Positions 1 through 5,973 of a stretch of 7,984 nt of DNA are shown one piece after another. The translations under genes and the position numbers were made by a program. Every line of letters starts with the position of its first letter. The first letter of the stretch is position 1. The notes beneath the pieces are model-generated. The model had not been told where the DNA came from. It was given only the letters and a program-made list of their open reading frames with translations, and did not search any database. Source of the DNA: Rickettsia typhi (GTDB taxonomy: Bacteria > Pseudomonadota > Alphaproteobacteria > Rickettsiales > Rickettsiaceae); NCBI GenBank assembly GCA_945907105.1, contig CAMDSB010000047.1:1-7984 (forward strand), given 5' to 3'.

Positions 1-29
1 TATTAATTATTCTATCTTATTGAGAAACA

Positions 30-150
30 AAACCACCATATTTTCTGTCTAAATTTTTCAGTCCATTATATTTTTCACAGGTTTAAGTGGATATAATAAA
101 CCAAAATTCCTTGAAAACCATATTTATTTAAACCGCCTTTCTGTCTAAAT
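30..150. repeat. Imperfect direct repeat pair, copies at 30-54 and 130-150
   Basis: Both copies begin AAACC(A/G)CC and end with the same 13-mer TTTCTGTCTAAAT. The first copy has four extra bases (ATAT) between these blocks. The copies start 100 bp apart. A further partial match (AAAACCATATTTATTT, 114-129) lies just before the second copy and resembles the middle of the first. The similarity is visible directly. Whether it reflects an old duplication, a protein-binding site or chance in A+T-rich DNA is not known. Confidence 0.5.
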
Positions 151-193
151 AAATTAGAGATTTTAGCATTTTATTTTTACCCAACACAACATC

Positions 194-258
194 TGTACCT
201 ATGCAAAAAAACATACCCATTCTAATCCCCATTCATACCACTATTTGTACCTATAGCA
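194..258. repeat. Short direct repeat pair TGTACCTAT, copies at 194-202 and 246-254
   Basis: The nine-base word TGTACCTAT occurs twice, 52 bp apart. It is followed by GCA in the first copy and AGCA in the second. The second copy overlaps the -35 position of the candidate distal nrdA promoter, so a regulatory role is possible, but the word is short and no known motif is matched. Confidence 0.35.
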
Positions 259-274
259 CACTGCTCCATATAAC
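245..274 (+). promoter_or_regulatory. Candidate distal nrdA promoter
   Basis: TTGTAC (245-250) and TATAAC (269-274) are separated by 18 bp. The -10 matches the sigma-70 consensus at five of six positions and the -35 only weakly. A transcript from here would start near 281, placing both NrdR-like boxes at or just downstream of the start, a repressing geometry. It competes with the candidate at 335-363. Confidence 0.3.
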
Positions 275-280
275 GACAAT

Positions 281-296
281 CAACTATATATAGTAT
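281..296. promoter_or_regulatory. NrdR box 1 (upstream half of tandem operator)
   Basis: The core ACTATATATAGT at 283-294 is a perfect 12-bp palindrome. Aligned with the 16-bp NrdR-box consensus as I recall it (ACACTATATATAGTGT), 13 of 16 positions match. NrdR is the ATP-cone repressor of ribonucleotide reductase genes, and its boxes usually come in pairs about three helical turns apart upstream of nrd operons. Here the second box is centred 31 bp downstream and the next gene is nrdA, so sequence, spacing and context all agree. Confidence 0.75.
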
Positions 297-311
297 GTCA
301 AGCAAAAAAAT

Positions 312-327
312 ACACTATATCTATAAA
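312..327. promoter_or_regulatory. NrdR box 2 (downstream half of tandem operator)
   Basis: The left half ACACTATAT matches the NrdR-box consensus exactly; the right half is degenerate, giving 11 of 16 matches overall. On its own it would be a weak call. Its support comes from its position: its centre (319/320) is 31 bp from the centre of box 1 (288/289), the expected phasing for cooperative NrdR binding on one face of the DNA. Confidence 0.65.
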
Positions 328-334
328 TTTACTA

Positions 335-363
335 TTGAATTAAAGGCTCAAGGGATCTATCCT
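335..363 (+). promoter_or_regulatory. Candidate proximal nrdA promoter
   Basis: TTGAAT (335-340) and TATCCT (358-363) are separated by 17 bp, each matching the sigma-70 consensus at four of six positions. It would start transcription near 370, giving a leader of about 45 nt, and the NrdR-like boxes would sit directly upstream of the -35. The -10 overlaps a small inverted repeat (ATCCT 359-363 / AGGAT 372-376). It is a weak match and an alternative to the distal candidate. Confidence 0.3.
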
Positions 364-414
364 GATCTTCGAGGATGATATAAATTAAACAGGATTGGCG
401 AGGAAACAAAAAGC

Positions 415-2259
415 ATGTCTAACGCTAAAAAAACTAAATACACTGTAAAAATAGATAAAAGCAGAAATGATTTTCTTACTGACTTTGGTAAAGCAGTATT
501 ACAAGATCGTTATCTGCTAAAGAACGAAGATAATCAAGATTTATTTGCCAGGGTAGCCTCGTATTACGGTGATAGTCCAGAACACGCTGAAAGAATGTAT
601 GGCTATATAAGCAAGCTTTGGTTTATGCCTGCTACGCCAATATTAAGTAACGGTGGAACCGACAGGGGGCTGCCTATTTCATGCTTCCTAAATGAAACTG
701 GAGATAGTTTAGAAAGTATAGTTAGCTTATGGAACGAGAACGTATGGCTTGCAGCTCGTGGCGGTGGTATTGGTAGTTATTGGGGTAATGTACGCTCGAT
801 TAACGAGACTGTTCATGGGAATGGCAAAACTTCGGGGATCATACCTTTTCTAAAAGTACAAGATTCAATGACTTTGGCTATATCTCAAGGATCACTCAGA
901 CGTGGAAGCTCTGCAGTATACCTGCCAATTGATCATCCGGAAATTGAGGAATTTATAGATTTAAGACGCCCTACTGGCGGCGACGTAAATAGACGCGCCC
1001 TTAATATCCATCATGGGGTAGTGATACCTGATGCGTTCATGTTTGCTGTAGAAAATAATGAGAAGTGGGAACTAATTAGCCCACTAACAAAAAAAGCTAT
1101 AGGTTCAGTGAACGCAAGAGACTTATGGACTAAATTACTTACTACTAGAATTGAAACCGGAGAACCCTATCTATTATTTATTGATACAGTAAATAGGCAT
1201 ATACCAGAGCACCATAAAAAACTAGGGCTGAAAGTTAAAACTTCAAATCTATGCTCTGAAATCACTCTTCCAACTGGAATAGATCATCTGGGCAACGAAA
1301 GAACAGCAGTTTGCTGCTTGTCATCAGTAAATCTGGAATATTACCAAGAGTGGCAAAATGATACTGATTTTATTCCCGATGTAATGAGTTTTCTGGATAA
1401 TGTTCTCCAGGATTTTATTGATATGGCACCAGAAACAATGTCGAGAGCAAAATATGCAGCTACTAGAGAGCGTAGCATCGGACTTGGTGTAATGGGATTT
1501 CATTCATTTCTCCAAGCGCAGAATATACCAATTGAATCGGTAATGGCTAAAGTATGGAATAATAAAATATTTGAACATATAAGCAAAGAAGCGGATAAAG
1601 CTTCAATAATACTAGCAGAAGAGCGTGGAGCTTGTCCTGATGCAGAAGAAGTTGGTGTAAAAGAAAGATTTAGTAACAAAACATCAATCGCGCCAACGGC
1701 TTCTATTTCAATTATTTGCGGTAAGTCATCCCCTGGAATTGAACCCTTTGCCGCCAATAGCTTTACACAAAAAACACTCAGTGGATCTTTTACAGTAAAA
1801 AATAAAAACCTTATTAAATTACTGGAAAAAAAGGGCTTTAATAATGATCAAGTTTGGTCCTCCATTTCAACTCATGAAGGTTCTGTACAACATTTAAGCT
1901 TCTTAAGTGACCATGAAAAAGATGTATTTAAGACTGCCTATGAAATAGATCAACACTGGCTAATTGAACTTGCTGCAGATCGCACTCCTCACATCTCTCA
2001 AGCGCAGTCGCTAAATATCTTTATGCCGGGAAACGTGAGTAAGCAATATTTGCACGAAATCCACTTTAAAGCATGGAAGAAAGGGGTTAAAAGTACATAT
2101 TATGCAAGATCCACTTCAATCCAAAGAGCAGATAAAGTGTCGCACACTGTAATACAAGCTCAAGAAATGATTGATTTAGAAAAAAGTAATAATATAAAAT
2201 CTGATCACAGTACAGCGAAGGGTGATAATGAATACGACGAATGTCTGTCTTGTCAATAA
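415..2259 (+). CDS. nrdA: Ribonucleoside-diphosphate reductase, alpha (catalytic) subunit
   Basis: Class I ribonucleotide reductase large subunit; reduces ribonucleoside diphosphates to deoxyribonucleoside diphosphates in the cytoplasm together with NrdB. The catalytic set is complete. C90 (in PISCFLNE) and C300 (in VCCLSSVNL) are the substrate-reducing pair. N278, C280 and E282 (NLCSEI) are the active site, with C280 as thiyl-radical cysteine. Y562-Y563 (STYYARS) are the radical-transfer tyrosines, and C610/C613 form the C-terminal shuttle pair (CLSCQ). At 614 residues it is short compared with E. coli NrdA (about 760). The barrel-domain sequence begins almost at once (DFLTDFGKAVL near residue 19), so the N-terminal ATP-cone is missing. 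The ATG has an AGGA 10 nt upstream (401-404), and an in-frame stop at 376-378 with no intervening ATG fixes the start. nrdB follows after 24 bp. Likely NrdR-controlled. Identity is very secure. Confidence 0.97.
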   Translation: MSNAKKTKYTVKIDKSRNDFLTDFGKAVLQDRYLLKNEDNQDLFARVASYYGDSPEHAERMYGYISKLWFMPATPILSNGGTDRGLPISCFLNETGDSLESIVSLWNENVWLAARGGGIGSYWGNVRSINETVHGNGKTSGIIPFLKVQDSMTLAISQGSLRRGSSAVYLPIDHPEIEEFIDLRRPTGGDVNRRALNIHHGVVIPDAFMFAVENNEKWELISPLTKKAIGSVNARDLWTKLLTTRIETGEPYLLFIDTVNRHIPEHHKKLGLKVKTSNLCSEITLPTGIDHLGNERTAVCCLSSVNLEYYQEWQNDTDFIPDVMSFLDNVLQDFIDMAPETMSRAKYAATRERSIGLGVMGFHSFLQAQNIPIESVMAKVWNNKIFEHISKEADKASIILAEERGACPDAEEVGVKERFSNKTSIAPTASISIICGKSSPGIEPFAANSFTQKTLSGSFTVKNKNLIKLLEKKGFNNDQVWSSISTHEGSVQHLSFLSDHEKDVFKTAYEIDQHWLIELAADRTPHISQAQSLNIFMPGNVSKQYLHEIHFKAWKKGVKSTYYARSTSIQRADKVSHTVIQAQEMIDLEKSNNIKSDHSTAKGDNEYDECLSCQ

Positions 2260-2283
2260 CTAACGAGTAAAGGGAAAATAACT

Positions 2284-3297
2284 ATGTCTTTATTAGATGC
2301 AAAACCTATCTACAAACCATTTTCATATCCTTGGGCTTATGAAGCATGGCATACACAACAAAAAATTCACTGGTTACCAGAGGAAGTGCCACTTGCTGAC
2401 GATGTAAAAGATTGGAAATATAACTTAACAGCGGGAGAAAAGCACTTACTCACTCAAATTTTTCGTTTCTTCACGCAAGCAGATATTGAAGTAAATAATT
2501 GCTATATGAAGCATTATTCTCAAGTGTTCAAGCCTACTGAAGTACAAATGATGTTATCCGCGTTTTCAAATATGGAGACAATTCATATCGCCGCCTACTC
2601 TCATCTCCTTGATACTGTTGGTATGGATGAAGGCGAATATAGTGCCTTTATGAAATATAAGGAAATGAAAGATAAGTACGACTACATGCAAAAATTTGGC
2701 GTCGAAACAAAAGAAGATATTGCAACCACACTGGCTGTGTTTGGAGCCTTCACAGAAGGTCTACAACTTTTCGCTTCGTTTGCAATTTTACTCAACTTTC
2801 CAAGATTCAATAAAATGAAAGGGATGGGACAAATTGTAACTTGGTCTGTGCGGGACGAAACATTACATACCAATTCAATTATTCGCCTATTTAAAACATT
2901 TGTTCAAGAAAATCCAGAAGTATGGACAGAAAATCTCAGAAGCCGTTTATATGAGGCATGCGCAACAATTGTGCATTTTGAAGACGCATTCATTGAGCTA
3001 GCATTTGAAGTTGGTGGTATCGAAGGCCTTACAGCTCGTGAGGTTCGTCAGTATATCAGATATATAGCAGATAGACGTTTAATGCAGCTTGGCTTAAAGG
3101 AAATTTATCTGGTTGACCATAACCCACTTCCTTGGCTTGATGAAATATTAAATGGGGTTGAACATACTAATTTTTTTGAAAATAGGGTCACGGAATATAC
3201 CAAAGCAGCAACCACTGGCTCTTGGGACGATGTGTTTAAAAAAATGGATAAAAAGAAAACCATTAAGGATAAGGATAGTACAGTTTTTGCTAAATAA
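2284..3297 (+). CDS. nrdB: Ribonucleoside-diphosphate reductase, beta (radical) subunit
   Basis: Class I ribonucleotide reductase small subunit; a ferritin-like helical protein whose di-metal centre and tyrosyl radical start catalysis in NrdA. By alignment in my head to E. coli NrdB the metal ligands are D67 (TQADIEV), E98 and H101 (METIHIAAYSHLL), E158 (FTEGLQ), E192 and H195 (RDETLH). The radical tyrosine is Y105, four residues after H101 as in E. coli (H118/Y122). So this is the tyrosyl-radical kind, not the radical-tyrosine-less class Ic. W30 in KIHWLPEEV probably matches the radical-transfer tryptophan. There is no ATP-cone at the N-terminus, so it is not the NrdB type regulated through its own cone. 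The C-terminal tail, which should dock on NrdA, is lysine-rich. An AAAGGG-type Shine-Dalgarno (AGGG 2271-2274) lies 9 nt before the ATG. Co-transcribed with nrdA. Confidence 0.97.
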   Translation: MSLLDAKPIYKPFSYPWAYEAWHTQQKIHWLPEEVPLADDVKDWKYNLTAGEKHLLTQIFRFFTQADIEVNNCYMKHYSQVFKPTEVQMMLSAFSNMETIHIAAYSHLLDTVGMDEGEYSAFMKYKEMKDKYDYMQKFGVETKEDIATTLAVFGAFTEGLQLFASFAILLNFPRFNKMKGMGQIVTWSVRDETLHTNSIIRLFKTFVQENPEVWTENLRSRLYEACATIVHFEDAFIELAFEVGGIEGLTAREVRQYIRYIADRRLMQLGLKEIYLVDHNPLPWLDEILNGVEHTNFFENRVTEYTKAATTGSWDDVFKKMDKKKTIKDKDSTVFAK

Positions 3298-3310
3298 TTA
3301 ACTCTTAGAC

Positions 3311-3366
3311 TATAGGATGAAGTAACAATTTATATTTACAAAAATACCTTATTGCTTCATTCTATA
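3311..3366 (+). terminator. Long imperfect hairpin after nrdB; possible terminator
   Basis: Positions 3311-3325 pair with 3352-3366 over 15 bp, including two G-U pairs, around a 26-nt A+T-rich loop. The following bases (ATTTGTTGG) are only a weak U-tract. It lies 13 bp after the nrdB stop and 20 bp before the next ORF. It may end the nrdAB transcript, stabilise its 3' end, or be a small palindromic repeat. The TATAAT at 3363-3368, at the base of the right arm, also equals a perfect -10 hexamer, although no good -35 lies at the right distance. Confidence 0.4.
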
Positions 3367-3386
3367 ATTTGTTGGATTAATTTAAT

Positions 3387-3722
3387 ATGGGCACAAAAAT
3401 GGCAAAAAATATTCCAAATAAAAATCCGAAACAAGGTACTTCTTATCCAGATCCAGTTTTTTTTGAGCAACAATTCGTACCTTTAATTGAAAAATTGCTA
3501 CAGCAACATGGGGGAATGGAAAACATGTTAAAACAACACCCAGTGTTTGCGCAATTTGCACTAAAAGCTATTACGGATTCAAAAGAAGTTTATCAATCTT
3601 GGCTAGCCGATAATTTTTATTTTTCTTCAACAGATATTAATTCTTCGTTTAGTAGAATGGAACAAGCCTGCGATCAAAAATCTACTCCATTAGGTGGTGA
3701 TAGAACAGAAGAAGCTGATTAG
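3387..3722 (+). CDS. Hypothetical protein, 111 codons
   Basis: I do not recognise a family. The product is small, soluble-looking and without signal peptide or membrane segment. It has a basic, lysine/asparagine-rich N-terminus (residues 1-16), a central part likely to be helical (about 24-75, with FEQQFVPLIEKLLQQHGG and HPVFAQFALKAI), and an acidic end (DRTEEAD). Internal M5 (3399) is a possible alternative start: GGG lies 7 nt before it, whereas the first ATG has only GGA 10 nt upstream. It sits between nrdB and nadA on the same strand, 89 bp after nrdB behind a hairpin, so co-transcription with nrdAB is uncertain. Its amphipathic periodicity and lack of an overlapping better ORF favour a real gene. 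The function is unknown. Confidence 0.6.
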   Translation: MGTKMAKNIPNKNPKQGTSYPDPVFFEQQFVPLIEKLLQQHGGMENMLKQHPVFAQFALKAITDSKEVYQSWLADNFYFSSTDINSSFSRMEQACDQKSTPLGGDRTEEAD

Positions 3723-3791
3723 AAATCAAGTAAATAAGTAAATAACAAATAGTTTTTTATCTTATCGCTACATTGACCAGGAAAATTAATT

Positions 3792-3842
3792 ATGTTAAAA
3801 GCTTTGCATAAATTTAAATTTGTTATCAAAAGATACTCTTAG
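3792..3842 (+). CDS. Possible 16-codon leader ORF upstream of nadA
   Basis: Reads [16 protein letters not shown], a short basic peptide alternating hydrophobic and lysine/arginine residues. An AGGA (3779-3782) lies 9 nt before its ATG, a normal ribosome-binding geometry. Its TAG (3840-3842) overlaps the first bases of the AGGAGA that serves nadA, and the nadA GTG starts 9 nt after the stop. That arrangement would allow translational coupling or a leader-peptide effect on nadA. It may equally be chance in a spacer of 128 bp. There is no homology that I recognise. Confidence 0.35.
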   Translation: MLKALHKFKFVIKRYS

Positions 3843-3846
3843 GAGA
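3841..3846 (+). promoter_or_regulatory. Ribosome-binding site that fixes the nadA GTG start
   Basis: AGGAGA, a strong Shine-Dalgarno match, ends 4 nt before GTG 3851. The first in-frame ATG (3881, codon 11) has no purine-rich site ahead of it. This favours the GTG as the real nadA start. Confidence 0.65.
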
Positions 3847-3850
3847 CCTG

Positions 3851-4885
3851 GTGCCTCACAAAAACTATATTAACTTATCTATGAATAACTCAAAAGATCT
3901 TTTATCCCCATTTAAAATAGGGTCAGCCCTCTCTTCTCGGGACATTGATCCTTACTTAAACTTGGAATCAGAAATTTATAGACTAAAAAAAGAGTTAAAT
4001 GCTGTAATTCTTGCACATTACTATCAAGATTCAGAAATACAAGATATTGCAGATTTTATTGGAGACTCGCTGGAGCTATCAAGAAAAGCTTCCGGAACTA
4101 ATGCTGACGTTATTATCTTTTGTGGCGTTAAATTTATGGCAGAATCTGCGTTAATACTAAACCCCGGTAAAAAAGTTCTATTGCCAGATTTAAATGCCGG
4201 ATGTTCTCTAGAAGAATCGTGCCCAGCTGAGGAATTCAAAAAATTTAAAGAGCAGCATCCAAATCACATTTGCGTTACTTATATTAATTGCTCAGCAGAA
4301 GTAAAAGCACTATCTGACATTATCGTCACCTCATCGAGTGCAGAAAAAATTATCAACTCTATTCCAAAAGATAAAGAAATTTTATTTGCACCAGATAAGC
4401 ATTTGGGGAATTACTTGATGCGCAAAACTGGCAGAACAATGACTCTTTGGAACGGCACATGTATTGTGCATGAAAATTTTTCTGAGCGTGAATTAGTCCG
4501 CTTAAAAACTAATTATCCCGCAGCAAAAATTATTGCCCATCCAGAGTGCCCTGCTCCATTACTTGAATATGCAAATCATATTGGTTCAACTTCTTCGCTC
4601 CTTAATTATGTAAGCGAAAATGTTGGCCATGAATTTATTGTTTTAACAGAGCCTGGAATAATTCACCAAATGCATAAAATAGCTCCAACTAGTAAATTTT
4701 ATGATGTTCCATCTATAGATAAAGCTGGGTGTTCCTCGTGTAGCGAATGCCCCTACATGCGATTAAATTCATTAGAAAAAATATATTTATGCATGATGAA
4801 TAAAGCTCCAGAGATCCAGCTTTCACCATCTGTTTTAATAAAAGCTAAAATTGCCCTAGATAGGATGTTAACCGGTAAGTTATAA
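3851..4885 (+). CDS. nadA: Quinolinate synthase (NadA)
   Basis: Condenses iminoaspartate with dihydroxyacetone phosphate to quinolinate, the precursor of NAD, in the cytoplasm; oxygen-sensitive [4Fe-4S] enzyme. Family motifs run in order: [21 protein letters not shown] (from residue 53, with H56/Y57), [10 protein letters not shown] (91-100), [13 protein letters not shown] (113-125), [10 protein letters not shown] (144-153), APDKHLG (180-186), HPECPAP (230-236) and [11 protein letters not shown] (293-303). Cluster ligands should be C118, C233 and one cysteine of the C294-x2-C297-x2-C300 group, most likely C300 by analogy with E. coli. The length of 344 is normal for the family. The start is GTG with a strong Shine-Dalgarno; about 45 residues precede the conserved core. 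nadB and nadC are not adjacent, so the pathway partners, if present, are elsewhere. The gene converges with the reductase gene 18 bp away. Confidence 0.95.
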   Translation: MPHKNYINLSMNNSKDLLSPFKIGSALSSRDIDPYLNLESEIYRLKKELNAVILAHYYQDSEIQDIADFIGDSLELSRKASGTNADVIIFCGVKFMAESALILNPGKKVLLPDLNAGCSLEESCPAEEFKKFKEQHPNHICVTYINCSAEVKALSDIIVTSSSAEKIINSIPKDKEILFAPDKHLGNYLMRKTGRTMTLWNGTCIVHENFSERELVRLKTNYPAAKIIAHPECPAPLLEYANHIGSTSSLLNYVSENVGHEFIVLTEPGIIHQMHKIAPTSKFYDVPSIDKAGCSSCSECPYMRLNSLEKIYLCMMNKAPEIQLSPSVLIKAKIALDRMLTGKL

Positions 4886-4898
4886 AAGATCTTTTTTT
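4884..4898. terminator. Weak palindrome with T-run between convergent genes
   Basis: AAAAGATCTTTT (4884-4895) is a perfect palindrome continuing into a run of seven T (4892-4898) on the plus strand, lying in the 18-bp gap between the stop codons of nadA and the reductase gene. It could help end both converging transcripts, but the stem is only A-T pairs with a GATC loop, so as an intrinsic terminator it is poor. Confidence 0.25.
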
Positions 4899-4903
4899 GA
4901 AAA

Positions 4904-5896
4904 TTACTGCACACCTTTTGTTGTAGAATATTCAAAGTGCAAAGCTTTACCGTCAAATACTCTAGCGTAGGCATGATGAAGGCTGGCTGCAACTTCGGCA
5001 AATCCTGTCAAAATTAACTTTAATTTACCATCATACGTGGCTATATCTCCCACTGCATAAATACCCGGGATATTTGTCTCAAAATGTGGATATTCAGCTT
5101 TAATATGATGAGTTTTAATATTAAGGCCAAACTCCAGTAAGGGGCCTAAATTCTGTGCCAGCCCAAAAAATGGCAGTAAAATATCTGCTTTAATGCTTTT
5201 TTTATTCCCGTCTAGATCAGCTACAATTACCTCACTTAATAAGCCATTCTCCCCAACCAACTCGTCAAGCTGGCAATCCGTAATTAAATTAATTTTAGAC
5301 TGAGAACTCAGATCGTGTAGTTTTTGAACACTCGCAGGTGCGGCTCTGAATTTTGGCCTTCTATGCACCAAGCTTACATCAGCAATAGTTGATAGTGATA
5401 TCGCCCAATCAACAGCAGAGTCGCCCCCACCAGCAATCACAATTTTCTTACCAGCAAACTCTTCTCGCTTAGATACCAAATAAAATACTGATTTTCCTTC
5501 GTAAGACTCAATGTTTGCCAAAGGCGGTCTGTTTGGACCAAATGAACCTGCACCAGCTGCAATTAATACTGCCTTTGCCTTAATTACATCGCCCTTCGAA
5601 GTGCTAAGTATGAAGTCGTTTTCATTCTTAACTAAGCTTATAACTTGCCTAGAAAGGAGATACGTTGGTTGGAATGGATTTGATTGCTCTAGAAGCTTAT
5701 CTATCAGATCTTGAGCCAATATTTCTGGATAGGCCGGTATATCATATATTGGCTTTTCTGGATAAAGCGCACTACATTGCCCCCCGGGGACATCCAAAGC
5801 ATCTATAATGCATGATTTCATACCCAACATCCCAGCTTGAAAAGCACTAAAAATGCCAACTGGACCAGCTCCAATAATTGCAACATCTGTTTGCAT
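4904..5896 (-). CDS. Ferredoxin/flavodoxin-NADP+ reductase, thioredoxin-reductase-like type
   Basis: A two-domain flavoprotein that passes electrons between NADPH and ferredoxin in the cytoplasm. The FAD-binding GxGxxG is at residues 9-14 (GAGPVG), with PGGQC at 37-41. The NADP-binding GGGDSA is at 156-161, HRR at 178-180 (for the 2'-phosphate), and the second FAD motif GDI at 283-285. The CxxC redox pair of true thioredoxin reductase is absent at its usual place just after the NADP motif (the sequence runs [10 protein letters not shown]), which separates this group (YumC/FNR2-like) from TrxB. The length of 330 fits the family (about 330-350). The start has AGGAG (minus strand, 5902-5906) five bases upstream. 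It follows ctrA by 77 bp, but a strong terminator stands in that gap. A link to Fe-S cluster supply, including NadA, is inference. Confidence 0.92.
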   Translation of the reverse strand: MQTDVAIIGAGPVGIFSAFQAGMLGMKSCIIDALDVPGGQCSALYPEKPIYDIPAYPEILAQDLIDKLLEQSNPFQPTYLLSRQVISLVKNENDFILSTSKGDVIKAKAVLIAAGAGSFGPNRPPLANIESYEGKSVFYLVSKREEFAGKKIVIAGGGDSAVDWAISLSTIADVSLVHRRPKFRAAPASVQKLHDLSSQSKINLITDCQLDELVGENGLLSEVIVADLDGNKKSIKADILLPFFGLAQNLGPLLEFGLNIKTHHIKAEYPHFETNIPGIYAVGDIATYDGKLKLILTGFAEVAASLHHAYARVFDGKALHFEYSTTKGVQ

Positions 5897-5910
5897 TATA
5901 ACTCCTACAC

Positions 5911-5948
5911 AACAAAAAGCCTATCTTACAGCAAATAAGACAGGCTTT
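5911..5948 (-). terminator. Intrinsic terminator of ctrA
   Basis: AAAGCCT (5916-5922) pairs with AGGCTTT (5942-5948), and TCTTA (5924-5928) with TAAGA (5936-5940). This makes a 12-bp stem with one mismatch and a 7-nt loop. On the minus strand the stem runs into TTTTTGTT (5918-5911), a proper U-tract; on the plus strand it is followed by CCATAA, so it works for leftward transcription. It lies 25 bp after the ctrA stop and only 4 bp before the Shine-Dalgarno of the reductase gene, so that gene needs read-through or a promoter overlapping or upstream of this hairpin. Confidence 0.8.
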
Positions 5949-5973
5949 CCATAACATTTAAAATAGTTTTTGC

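Larger units (their letters stand above)
1..280. other. Non-coding A+T-rich region upstream of nrdA
   Basis: I find no credible reading frame on either strand and no tRNA- or rRNA-like segment. The region is A+T-rich with several short C-rich patches on the plus strand (for example around 214-240). It carries two pairs of short direct repeats, listed separately. A possible distal promoter for nrdA lies at its right end. It could be a decayed gene or simply a long spacer; the left neighbour lies outside the window, so its 3' end cannot be judged. Confidence 0.6.

Noticed and set aside
1..414. tRNA, riboswitch or CRISPR in the long spacer
   Set aside because: No cloverleaf-like arms, no conserved riboswitch core that I recognise, and the direct repeats are too few, short and irregular for a CRISPR array.
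2257..2284. Separate transcription of nrdB
   Set aside because: Only 24 bp separate the two genes and there is no terminator or promoter signal; a single operon is the simpler reading.
3786..3798. Possible CtrA box (TTAA-N5-TTAA) upstream of nadA
   Set aside because: The spacing is five instead of seven, it overlaps the small ORF start, and TTAA is common in this A+T-rich DNA.
3773..3801. nadA promoter using TTGACC at 3773-3778
   Set aside because: The -35 is good, but no acceptable -10 lies 16-18 bp downstream (TTAAAA or TAAAAG only).
4753..5001. 82-codon minus-strand frame across the nadA end and the reductase 3' part
   Set aside because: It lies inside two well-identified genes, has no recognisable composition or ribosome-binding site, and is best explained as a frame shadow.
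4904..5896. Thioredoxin reductase (trxB)
   Set aside because: The overall fold matches, but the CxxC redox pair expected just after the NADP-binding motif is absent, which fits the ferredoxin-NADP+ reductase branch.
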